A stretch of 64,000 bases of DNA from Volvox africanus. Lineage: Eukaryota > Chlorophyta > Chlorophyceae > Chlamydomonadales > Volvocaceae. Where the stretch lies: the NCBI GenBank assembly GCA_030268105.1, contig BSDZ01000010.1:1154001-1218000 (forward strand). The letters are read 5' to 3'. Shown here piece by piece: positions 1-11,600 of the stretch (positions within the stretch are counted from its first letter, which is position 1; the number at the start of each line of letters is the position of its first letter). A program made the translations under genes and the position numbers. Below the pieces are notes generated by a model. That model saw nothing but the letters and a program-made list of their open reading frames with translations, was not told where the DNA came from and ran no database searches.

Positions 1-245
1 GGACGTCCAAGCATGTGCTGGAGAACAAGATCGTTACTAAGTAACCAACACTTTGTGCGCCAGTGTGGATGGGCGGATGGCTAGACTCGTCAGGATGATA
101 CGGGTCAGGTGCTAAATCACCCAATCAATGATAAACCTCAGCGGCCACAAAATTGCTCTATTGCGCACGAAACAATTAGCTTGCGGCCATCAGATCCTTC
201 GTACATCAACAGGCTTCGTACATCAACCGATATAGGCTGCGCGTC

Positions 246-3200
246 CTACAGTGCAGGGACACGCGGGGCCCCAAGCGGTGTCGTCTTACTTCGAGCCCTT
301 ACTGGAGACATTTGACGGTGCGGGGCTCCCCGTGGCACCGGCAGCACCGCATTAGCGCTTCGAAGATCGAAAAGTGCCTGCATCGCCAGCATCTCACGTG
401 TCATAGTTCTAACATTCCTGGCCCCGCAAAGCTTCCCCGCTACCTCCTCTTCGTCCTCCATCTCCTCCTGTTCTTCTCCCTCTTTCTCTTCCTCTTCGTC
501 CTCGTCCCCATACTCATCGGACCCCTCTCCCTCATCTTCGTCTTCCACCGTCAACGGCCTGCGATGCGACACCACCCGGCTCCTCAATGACGGGACGGGA
601 CGGAACTGTCGAGGACGTGGACCGGCCGATCGGTCTCCTGTTGCAGAACCCGCCCTCAGTCGGTTCAGATGTTGGTTGTGGGAAGTCTGGTATGGTCGAG
701 GCTGCTGCAAGACGGCTGCTGAGTGGGTCCGCGCGTAGGGTTGCCGGTCCTGCGAAAGCGACACAGGTACGTGGCGGAGGGACGGACATGGGAGGTGTGG
801 CAGGACAAAAGACGACGAGTGCGCAGCTGGGGGCAGCGTCGGAATATGCAACACCACTTCAGGATGCTCGCGAAGTTCTGCTGCATATAGATGAAGGGAC
901 TGGGAAAAGGTTGCCTGGCATTTTGCACCATATGTCTATTTTACTAATGGGAACTACTGCACACACGAACGCACAGCCAACATCTGTCTCCTACAAGAAA
1001 TGAAGCAACACATGTAGTTTACTAGCTTGGACCGAGGGAGATGCATTTGTCTCGGGGGCCATCGTCGGGCCAAAGCCACTTCTGTAGGGATACACCCGTT
1101 GCCGTTACGAGCCTTGCCGTTACGACAAGACGCAAAGTCAGTCCCGCAACCACCAGCATCAGCGCCCCTGGAACCGCCCCGTGTGCCGCTACCGCCTCCT
1201 TTGTATTTACCATGCGACCCTTTCCAGCCAGCTCGTCATCCTCCGCGTCGTAGCTCTCGGACTGCTCCTCCGGTGCACCGTTCTCTTCCTCTCCCTCCTC
1301 GCTCCCGCACCAGCCACCTCTGCGACCGCAGTGGCCTGGATGTTGCGCCCTTGATCGCACAGCCGCGGCGCCGTCCCGCCCGCGCACTGGTGCAAAGAGC
1401 CGAGCGCGTTTGGGCGATGGCGGCTCCATGGTGCAGAGGCGCTGGGTCTGAATGTGGAGTCGGGGTTGCCTGTGAATGACGGGGTATTCTTCAAGCTCCA
1501 TGTCGGCCAGGAGGCTGTTGGGCCGCTTGACGCGGCTGCCGCGGCGCAGTGGCCGCTGCCCGCCGTGACGGCCCCTGTTGGCAGCGTCACCGACCTCGTG
1601 TCCCTGGGTGCCACCACCCGGAGTAGGCTGGGTGCACGAGGCCTCTGGATCTGCGGTCAGGACACACGGTAAATGTGCCACGGTGCCCACGGCAAGTTGG
1701 TTAATCAAGAATGCTGTTGCGTGTAAGATTGTTTTCGCTGTCCGTGCTTCGTGCTTGCTTAAGAGCTGGGATTCATAGGGTAGGCCGTGCGGCCCATAGG
1801 ATTTTGCTGCCCCCGCCCCATAGGGCCGGTGACCACAGGATCTTAAGCCAGGTCTGGCATCCAGCCTCTTAGACCGCCGCGTGGTCCTAGCCAACCCCGC
1901 CCCGCCCCACCATCAGATAGTTGCCTCGCGACCTCCTTGCCGTCGTACCGCGCCCCTGACCGCGGGGGTTGAGAGCCCCCAGCAGCCGCTTTTTTGACAG
2001 TCGCGTCATCCGCGCCTCGCGGGTGTGGGTTCCTCTCGTGCTTGCTCATGGACACAGGGGATTTATCCGGACTGGACTGCCCAACTGTTGCTCGGAAGCG
2101 GTAGCTACCGTGGGCCAATGGCATAATGCCCGTGGAATCACCACCGCCATCGCAAATTGCGTCACCAGCGGTATCACCGCTGGCACAAGGCCCACGGCCT
2201 ACGGCTGAGGCTGCTATAGCCTGGGTGCAGTCCAGCGGGCAAAGCGCTTAGTGGGCAGCTCGAAAGATTATGACCAGCTGCGGGTCGCACAAAATAAGAC
2301 ATACACATGCATGTTGTGCACAGTGGGATAACCGTTCCTTGCTGTACACATACCTGCCGCATTCCGCTGCCGCCCTGCGCACCTTCCCCTTCCCCAGCGG
2401 TATCTGCGAGGGCGGCACAGAGCTATTGCTGATGATACTCCAGGATTTATTGGCGTATTGGCGAATAAGACCGACCGACAAATCTGTAGAATTCAACGTG
2501 CAGGCAATCAAGGAAGGCGAGGAATTCTAGTACCATCTAGACAGGAAGCTTGAAAACGGTCCGCAGGCCCTACCAAAAGCGGCACCTCAACTTGTATGAC
2601 CTGACGCACCTTACCTTGTTGCCGCCACGGACGCTGATTATCGCGTCGCTGCGGCACATACAGGTAGGATCTGCCCGCAGCGGCAATAGCAGCTGCGGCG
2701 GCAGCAGCCGCTGCAGCGGCTGCAGAGGCCGCGGCGGCCGCGGGTTGTACTCCGGCTCTGGGTCCATTTCTTCCTAGCATGTCGTGCGACGCGAGGGGCA
2801 TGGCGGTCACGGGACCGCTAGAGACGTCTTCCTGGGTGTTGCTTCGCCTCAACTGCACTGCGCTAGAGATCATGTTCAGAAGTGCCCTGCTTGTTGGGGG
2901 GCCACAGGAGCAGGATGCAGCATTGCAGCGGCGGTGTTGGGCTTGGCGTGGCTACTGACGAAACAGGGGTAACGGACGCACTGGACGGTTCTAGGAGCCC
3001 CTCCTACGGAGCCCTCTTCCGTTAAGCGTGTACGGTGGTGTCTACCGGGCGTGATGGCCTATGAGCGTCCATACGGTTGTGGACGTGGTGACGCCCCAGA
3101 GATACAAGCCCCTGGACGTCAAAAGCAAATGAATACGAGAGCAACCCGCTTCCGGAGCCCGCCTTGGGGTGCTGGAAATTCCTCTAAAATTTGCACCCAT

Positions 3201-6200
3201 TTATAATCTGAAAAGGTTTGCACAATACCACGTACTTGAGCACGCACACTGCCGTGCGCGCCGCTAGTTGTTGCGGTTTATCTAAGCCAACTTGCGCAGC
3301 CAACTCCTCGGCCCGCAGAGGGTCGTCCAGCAGCAACATTGGATATGCCAGGACATCTTCCATGCGTGACAGCTCGTTGGCCGCGGCGCCGTCATCGATG
3401 TCAGACTTCTTCATTGGCGAGTCCTGATGCGCCGCTGGGACGCGGGCACCCTTGTCCCTTTGACCCTCTGCAGCTCCCGCGGCGTTGCCACTCGTGGCTG
3501 CTCTGGGGTCCTGGTGAGGACACCCCTCGCCGGCCCCGCTACCGTCGGCTGCGCTGCTCCCCGCCGGTGGATCTGGAGGCGGCGCCACCTCAGGCGCCGG
3601 CTCCACCGTTGCAACGACGGCAGAGGTGACCGGACCCGCGCACTCAGTTGCCGCATCGGCGGCCGCGCAAGTGACGGCCCCACAGGTGCCGGCCGTAGCC
3701 GCAGCTTCAGGAGTCCTGGAAGGTCCATCTGGCCGGGGGCCCGCAGGGGCGTCCACCGGCGCTGCCTGGTCCTCGCTGTCCAGCACGGCATCGGCCTCAG
3801 CGAACATGCGGGTCGCCGTGGAAGCGCGGTGATGGGGCTTCGCCTCGAGCAGATCCGTGGTAAACCCCTGCAGCGACTGCAACGGGATTGCCGATCACTG
3901 TCGAGCTTGCGACGTAGATCGCGGTTCGCAAGGACCAAACCAGCAAACCCCACGCACAGGTGCACTTACCGGCACCGCCCCATCAGCCGAAATCGCCTTC
4001 CCGGAGCGCATGGATGGAGCTCCATCCAGCCGTTGCTCGATCGGCCCCGATCCATCCATCGGACCGTCATCTCTTCCACCGCCGCCGCCGAGCATTCCGA
4101 CGGACGCTCGGTGGTTTTCCAGGAAGGCCAGACCAGCTAACCCCGGGTATCCGGGATGCAACGACAGCAAGAAGGGCCCCGCTCCAGGCGCCATGGCGAA
4201 CGAGAGTGGACCTTGGGCAAGCTGTGGCATGCCTGCTGCTACCGCACCTACACACTCCGCCTGCTGTTGCTGACCAGCATCGCGGGGTTCCGGTGCGTGT
4301 ACATCGGTGCCATCATCCGTTGCAGCTGTGGCACCGTTAATGTCTGATCGTTCGTAGTGTGCGGTAGTGACCTTTGCTTCAGGACCAGCGTTCCCGCCCG
4401 AGGGCATGTTTTGACACCCTTCACACCTGCGCGCCGTACAATCAAATTGCCTTCAGTTCATCCTAGGCCTTACCGAAGTCCTCGGCCTCAACCGTCCAGC
4501 AACTGCTTATTTACGACTCACTCACTTGCAGGAAAGACCGCAATGGACCTTGGCATCAAAGCATTCGCAATACCTGCAGCAGTAGTCGGAGCAGCAGTGG
4601 TGCGGGTGTGCTGTGCTTGCGGTATGGCATAGGTGCATTTAAGGAGGCGAAGTGCTTAGTCCGGAACACAGTTACTTACTTCTTAATGCAAAAGCTTCGG
4701 CGGCAGCGGCAGCCCTTCTTGTGGCACACCGTCTCACCCTCCGCGGTAACTTCCACCTACAGACACCAGACACTCGTCGATTCTTGCCTCCATTAGCAGC
4801 GCGTTGCAGCGCCCATTTGCGCATATCGCATACACGCGGCATCCAAGATGCTGCACGGAAAGGCCGCTGCCAATACAGTGATGTCCATCATCCAGTCGAG
4901 TGTGCGGGAGGATTGCAGACATTCGCCGTGTTGCACACTCCACACCTTCAATGCGGGTTTGTGCCACCTGTTTGGCCAGATCCGTAAAAACTGCTTTCCT
5001 AGGCTGCGGACAAAAGCACTGGTCCATGACCTGGTGGTGGATCTCATGCCAGGTCTGGCATTCAGGGGCGCCTTGCACCCGCGCCTCACCTTGGGTGCGA
5101 AGGCCCCTGGACTGGCCGCCAGCTTCCTGGAGCGCTCCGCCAGCACTTCGTCCTCGTTCTCCGGTGTATTGAGGCACTCACGACACTCACGACACGCACA
5201 GTTGCCACAGTATAAACCTGTGCAAGGGAGCAACAGCATCACCAGCACAGCTTGCGGTGCCATTTACAACCAGCATGCGGAATATGCAGCAGCAACTTGC
5301 CGCGGAGTGGGACCGGTGACACTAGCGTCTCATGGGTCCCTGGCCCCAGGGTTGCTGAAACACGATGTCACATTCGCGGGCAGTCCGGAGCCACCGGCAA
5401 AAGTACTTGGCGATGACGTGGCAAGGTACGGTGTCTCGTTGAGATTGCGCTCATTGCTCTAGCATGAATGTCCCATGCAATACACGATGAATCGCACCTG
5501 CAGTGAAACATACACAATATAATTTGAGGCATTGCGCCTTCTTGCAGTTGCAGCGCTGGTTGCTCGATCTGGGCGTGTTTTCCCCATAGTCGGCAGGACC
5601 ATCCTTCATAGTGTCATGGCCGCTATGGTCCTGCGAAAAAGGTGCAGCAACAGAACCAAGAAGATAGTTGAGCACAAAGAATATGACCACCCGACTAGGA
5701 CCAATGAGGCCCTATGCGTGCGTATTGTGCACATTCCGCCTTTTCCTGTTTCCGCCATCCGCCGTCGTAACTTCGCACGCGTGCTATACCGAAAGACCAA
5801 GGCAAGCGTCCGTATCTGGATAATGGGCACTACAAGGAGGCCAACGTTACCTCCGAACATGCTCGATTCCAAACGGCCCCAACTCTAGTACCATTTCAGC
5901 ACATTTACCTTCCCTGCCCCCAGTCTTGTCTGCCGCCGCCGGAACTCCAGCAGCGCCGCCGCCTCGGATCCGCTCATGGCTGGCGGCATCAGGCCCGCCG
6001 CCTCGGTCAGCTCCGCATCAGATGTAGAAGGGAGCGTTGCGTCCGGCAGCTCACCTAGACTTTCAGGAAGCTCCTGCTGCTCAGGCAGCTCCTCACGCCG
6101 TCCCCGCCGCCGCCACTGCCTCCGCTGCTGCTGTTGCTGCTGCTGCTCTTTCTCCTGGTCCTCTTCATTCGCCAGTTGTTCATCTGGTCGCTGTCCTCGT

Positions 6201-6343
6201 TCCTGCCTGGCAGCCAAGTAGACCTGGAAGGCCTCCGGCCTCCTCAGACGAATAAGACCCTGCGGCAGACCCAGGCTGTTCACCAGCTGTCCACCCAGCT
6301 GATGCAGCAGTACAAGTTCAGCAGCCCGGTCGGAGAAAACCAT
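246..6343 (-). CDS. CXC/CRC-domain (TSO1/tesmin/LIN54-like) protein, tandem copy 1
   Basis: Spliced model, 12 exons on the minus strand (high to low): 6343-5909, 5630-5498, 5217-5090, 4756-4680, 4573-4526, 4426-3970, 3876-3236, 2862-2615, 2483-2354, 2179-1911, 1650-1211, 749-246. They total 3,510 nt, 1,169 aa, and all phases match. Two cysteine-rich CXC motifs are assembled across introns: RCNCKKAQCLKLYCVCF then LYCGNCAC (about residues 171-206), followed by the typical SPGAFAPK link, then CHKKGCRCRRSFC and YCECFDAKVHC..CKCEGCQN. This is the zinc-binding CRC DNA-binding domain of TSO1, tesmin and LIN54, which bind CHR-type promoter elements in the nucleus as cell-cycle or developmental regulators. 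The rest is Gln-, Ala- and Asp/Glu-rich, with an NLS-like PPSPKRARLF. The C-terminal exon holds a long acidic stretch and ends after EMLAMQALFDLR. The start is uncertain: ATG 6343 is the first Met of the open first exon, but an upstream exon is possible. Odd: a 9-bp duplication alters Cys spacing in motif 1. Confidence 0.85.
2681..2745 (-). repeat. Poly-alanine (GCN) tract in CXC copy 1
   Basis: Imperfect GCN/GCC repeats lie inside exon 2862-2615 and encode a run of about 12 alanines with others nearby. The corresponding exon of copy 2 (11353-11154) has an unrelated sequence without this tract. Confidence 0.7.
5175..5192 (-). repeat. 9-bp tandem duplication in first CXC motif of copy 1
   Basis: The unit cactcacga occurs twice in direct succession (5175-5183 and 5184-5192). 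Copy 2 has one unit at the same site. On the coding strand it adds three residues including one extra cysteine (CACRECRECLN instead of CACRECLN). Confidence 0.9.
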
Positions 6344-8601
6344 GTCTGCGGGCTGGGGCTGGGCAGGCGAGGGCCCCTGCGCAGCCGGCAGCGGCTGGCC
6401 TCGGCCGGAAGAGGCTGCCGCGTGGACGATCAACGGACGGCCATCAAGCGGCCATGATTCGCCATGTGGGTCAACCCCCACATTGGTCAGGGATTATAGA
6501 GTTTCAGAGGTGAGGATTAAAGCTATGAGCTATGAATGCGAGGCGGAAAGTTGTTTTGGGTGTCGCATGCTGGTGGAAGGAGATCGCGTATTTGGCTGGA
6601 GATGAAGTGCATTGAAGTTTGATCTTTTACAATAATATGGTGAGGCACAGTGGCTCTGGGCAACCAAGTGGTGAGACATAGCACTGGTGAAGATGTGTTG
6701 TATACACGCCTAACGCTGCCTTCGAACGCAGGCGGATCAAGTCCCAATTCGAACGCATATGTGCGAAACCGCGCCGAGAAATGCTTTCCCTTAATGCTTT
6801 CCTGCCTGGATTTCGCGTAACCTCATGTGAAGCAACTGGCATATTCAGCTCTTGACGGTTCCTTTGCGCCAACCTGAGCTTGGCGGGCGATGACCCACCT
6901 CCTCCGACAGTATAACCCCTGACAGCGGTCCCCCTGTGCGACAATTCCGCATTAAAGCACTAAAGCAGCCATGCTGCACTATGCTCTGTTACTACGTAAA
7001 CAGGTTCTCCCGACCTACTTATCATTCGACTTCAATATGGCTTCTGCAGGCCTCCCCATCCGTGATACGAGGTTGCGAACCGCATCAATGGCAAGGCACA
7101 GAGTTTGCAACGCAAAGCCCCGCTGTTCGCCCCATAGCCCCAACCCACCAGGGAAGAAAAAGGGCAGCAGGTTTGGCCCCACCGGCAGGCTGTGCTGCTG
7201 CCGGGCTCGGTTGCAAAACCGATTGATAAGCTCCCTGCGCAATTGAGAGATCGCGCTTAAACAAGTACAGGCAAGCCCGCTCGGCCGTCACTCGGAAGCA
7301 ACAAAATCCAATTGGCGTGATGCGCCAACAAAGAGGCGATGGTAAGGTGTGCGGTGGGAAAAGGAGGCCAGACAAACCCGGGTTTGCGCCAGCCCTCGAA
7401 TCACTAACACGCTGGTGCGCATGGCCACGGCAGCGGGGTGTTGCGGTCCCTGTCTTGCACCTACTGAGAGTACAGCTGGGCAGCTTCAGACCAGCCCTGT
7501 CCTACGAGCTCTGCTCGGTCCTTTGGATCTGCAGCACAGCCTGCGCGCGCCATGGCGCTGCCACAAAATTCACTATGTCCCTGTGTGACGCAACGCTTCG
7601 CTTTAACAAGCGAATTGCAAGCCACAATTCATGGCGAGCAAGTAACATAAAATACTCCTTAAACCTAAAAATGGAAACAAAGATATAGTATTTGAGGAGA
7701 GGTAGTAATGGATAGGTGCCAAAAGTGGAATACAGAATTTACTCTTTTCAAGCTGGATGTTCGTCCTCGCGCCGTACAGTTATGGAGTAAGAAATCTCGT
7801 GATCAAACAAAAAAGGGTTCCGATCTGAGTAAAACCTTGGACGATGAGTTCGGTTTATCATTATCAGATTAGGTGAACGGTCTCCCACCCACCTAACCGT
7901 ACCCTTGAATGCAGAAATGCCCCAGTCAACCATGTCCTTGTATGACAACTGACGTTAGACATCTAAATACCTAAGCTCTGCACACGTACCAGTCGCCAAT
8001 TGGGCGCATTGAAACATCTTTCCACGAGCACTTTCAAATGTTATGACTCGATCGAGATGCTACAGCTCGGCATGTTGTGCTCTAGCACGCTTTACGGGCA
8101 TAATCGTCGTTGTTTATATCATCGTTGGTGCAGTGCCTCCCTGGTTCCCACCGACTCGCCTGAGGTGCACAAGCCAGCCACCCACGGCACTGCCAACGGT
8201 GCGCTTCCTGTGCCGGAACGCTCTTGATGACATCCCTCATGCAACAATATATGCATTTCCGACCCTGTCCTAACTTAATTGAGCCGAACCACCTGCGTAG
8301 CGCCTGGAACGTCCTCCGCAACCACACTTTCATTACCACCGCTGCAGCAGCCCAAACCTCCTAGGACGGCTTCCATAGAAGATCCATAACCAGAACAGGT
8401 TTGACCCCAAATGCCAGGCTCAATAAAACCATATCGCCAACAGGCCCCCAACGGAAGGCGGCTGCCTAAAACGAGTGAGATGAAAGGCACTTAGCCCTCA
8501 CGTGCAATCATCTACGCTCTCTCAGTCTATGCTACTTGGCATCGTGTTCCAAACGTTGCGGCTAGCCCCTCCCCCCAGTCCGAGCCCCCATCACCTGGCC
8601 A
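6344..8601. other. Spacer between the two CXC paralogues, no gene seen
   Basis: About 2.26 kb between the start of copy 1 and the last exon of copy 2. It must hold the promoter of copy 1 and the 3' UTR of copy 2. Open frames here are short (up to about 120 codons), have no family motif and do not recur elsewhere. A 5' non-coding exon of copy 1 could lie here unseen. Confidence 0.5.
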
Positions 8602-11600
8602 TCACCACCACATGGTGGGCTGCAGTGCGTATCCCAGCCACAAGGGGTCCTGCCAAACATTAAACAACTGCTGGGCGGCAAGACCCGGCACCGGTAGACG
8701 CTGCGGCCTTACTGCTCCATTGTCACTGCGCTGCGCCACCGCCTGCACCCGTTGACGTTGCGGCCCGACCGGGGACCTTTGACATTGAGGACCAGCTGGT
8801 GCTGGCGGTGCCGTATTGGCGGCCCGCAAATCAAACAGCGCCTGCATTGCCAGCATCTCGTTCGAAACATTTCCACCGCTGTCCTCGCGGCCCTCCCCTT
8901 CATCCTCCATCTCCCCCTTCTCTCCATCCTCCTCTCCGCCCTCCTGAAACTCCTTATCCTCCTCTGTCTCATCTTCGTCCTCGTCCCCATACTCATCGGG
9001 CCCCTCTCCCTCATCTTCGTCTTCCACCGTCGACGGCCTGCGATGCGATACCACCACCCGGCTCCTCAATGACGGGACGGGACGGAACTGTCGAGGACGT
9101 GGACCGGCCGATCGGTCTCCTGTTGCAGAACCCGCCCTCAGTCGGTTCAGATGTTGGTTGTGGGAAGTCTGGTATGGTCGAGGCTGCTGCAAGGTGGCTG
9201 CTGAGTGGGTCCGCGCGTAGGGTTGCCGGTCCTGCGAAAGCGACACAGGTACGTGGCGGAGGGACGGACATGGGAGGTGTGGCAGGACAATAGACGACGA
9301 CGGTAGCAGGGTGACTGCGCGATGAAGGATTGGAAACGGTGACATCCGCAGCCTTGTTAATTCGCTAGGAGGGACAGATCCAGATAGAGAATGCGAGAGC
9401 GAGTCATCTTTGCGTCAGCGTGTTGTGGAATGACAAAACAGCTGGAGCAGTACATACAGCACTCGGCAGGCAACTGCCATGTCACCTGCTACGTCTAGTG
9501 GAGAAAGGGCTAGGTACTCCTTGCCTCCAAGGAGCTTGCTTCCTATCCGTGCAAGAATTCGGAAGGCAATCGATAGCCGCAGTCAGTCCACTTCACGCTA
9601 GTGAATGCATCGAAGTAGCTGCCGGCGGCCGTGATGGCCACCAAATATCCGTGCTTCTACACATACCGCGCGTGCCCCTCCCGAAGGCTCGCCGTCCGCT
9701 TCCTCCTCCCCGTCCTCTTCCTCTTCCTCCCCGCTACCGCGCCAGCTACCTCCACGGCCGCGGCGGCCTGAAGGTTGCTCCCTTGAGCGCGCAGCCGCAG
9801 CGCCGCCCCTCCCGGCAACTGGTACGAAGAGCCGGACGCGTTTGGGTGATGGCGGCTCTACGGACGGGTTGGCGATGCGGTGATGGGTCTGGATTTGGAG
9901 TTGGGCATGAGGCTCCTGGCGGCGGCCATGCCCCATAGCTTCCAAGCTTTGGTGGCGACGCATCAGTCGGCCGCCCACCAGGTCATCGAGACCGTCTTCA
10001 AGCTCCATGTCGGCCAGGAGGCTGTTGGGCCGCTTGACGCGGCTGCCGCGGCGCAGTGGCCGCTGCCCGCCGTGACGGCCCCTGTTGGCAGCGTCACCGA
10101 CCTCGTGTCCCTGGGTGCCACCACCCGGAGTAGGCTGGGTGCACGAGGCCTCTGGATCTGCGGTCAGGACACACGGTAAATGTGCCACGGTGCCCACGGC
10201 AAGTTGGTTAATCAAGAATACTGTTGCGTGTAAGATTGTTTTCGCTGTCCGTGCTTCGTACTTGCTTAAGAGCTGGGATTCATAGGGTAGGCCGTGCGGC
10301 CCATAGGATTTTGCTGCCCCCGCCCCATAGGGCCGGTGACCACAGAATCTTAAGCCAGGTCTGGCATCCAGCCTCTTAGACCGCCGCGTGGTCCTAGCCA
10401 ACCCCGCCCCGCCCCACCATCAGATAGTTGCCTCGCGACCTCCTTGCCGTCGTACCGCTCCGCTGGCCCAGCAACCGCTTTTTCAATAGCGGCACTATCT
10501 GTGCCTTGCGGGTTCCTCTCGTGCTTGCTCGTGGGCGCAGTGGACATATTCAGTCCAGCTGGGCGAGCTGCTGCTTGAAAGCGGTAGCTGCCATGGCCCA
10601 GTCGCATAATGCCCGTAAAGCCGCCACCCGGTCCGCAGCTTGAAGGTTGGAGTGCTGTATTCCTATGCCGATGTTGCGGGATGGGGTCCGACGGAATCCG
10701 GACAGCATCCTGCAGGTAGCGCAAGGGCAGGAAGAATGAAATGCGTCCAAGAACAAACGAAAAAGGAGAAAGCACTTCACAGGCAGCTCATCTAATCGAA
10801 AGATTATGACCGGCTGCGGGTCGCACAAAATAAGACATACACATGCATGTTGTGCACAGTGGGATAACCGTTCCTTGCTGTACACATACCTGCCGCATTC
10901 CGCTGCCGCCCTGCGCACCTTCCCCTTCCCCAGCGGTATCTGCGAGGGCGGCACAGAGCTATTGCTGATGATACTCCAGGATTTATTGGCGTATTGGCGA
11001 ATAAGACCGACCGACAGATCTTTAGGCGTTGAATACGATAAGCAGTCCTTGCATCACGAGCAAGCCATGAAAGATTATGGACAAGGTGGAAGGTAGTCCG
11101 CAGCTTCACGAATGCACGATGTGTCTAGATAAGCTGGCCACGGGGCCTCTCACCCTTATTCACCAGCACGCCAGGTAAGACTTCGGCACCCTGGATTGAC
11201 TGTGGCTGTTGTTGCAGGCTGCGATGTTCATCTCGCCACCGCTGCAAAGGACCTCCAATAACGGCAGCGCCAGGATGCTCCCAGCAGGCGCCACTCCCGA
11301 CGGCGCCACTCCGCGTCAGGCGCACAGTGCTGGATGCCATGCACAGCAGCGTCCTGGTTGCGAAGCCGCGACAGAGTGGGGGTTGAGAACGGTCAGCATA
11401 GCCATGCAGACCTATAACCCCGAAATATAATTGCGCTAAAGATTCACTTGCGTGTTTCATTGGTATGTTGAAACAGCTGGAAATACCTGTAACTTAAAAA
11501 AGGGGGTCACATGCACGGCGGTGTTGGGCTTGGCGTGGCTACTGACGAAACAGGGGTAACGGACGCACTAGTCGGTTCTAGGAGCCTCTCCTACGGAGCC

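Noticed and set aside
10550..10689. Alternative C-terminus for CXC copy 2 ending in a stop at 10550 (ALCDWAMAATAFKQQL)
   Set aside because: Phase fits, but between the copies third-position (silent) changes favour the other frame (HGSYRF), which also continues in frame to the shared acidic C-terminal exon.
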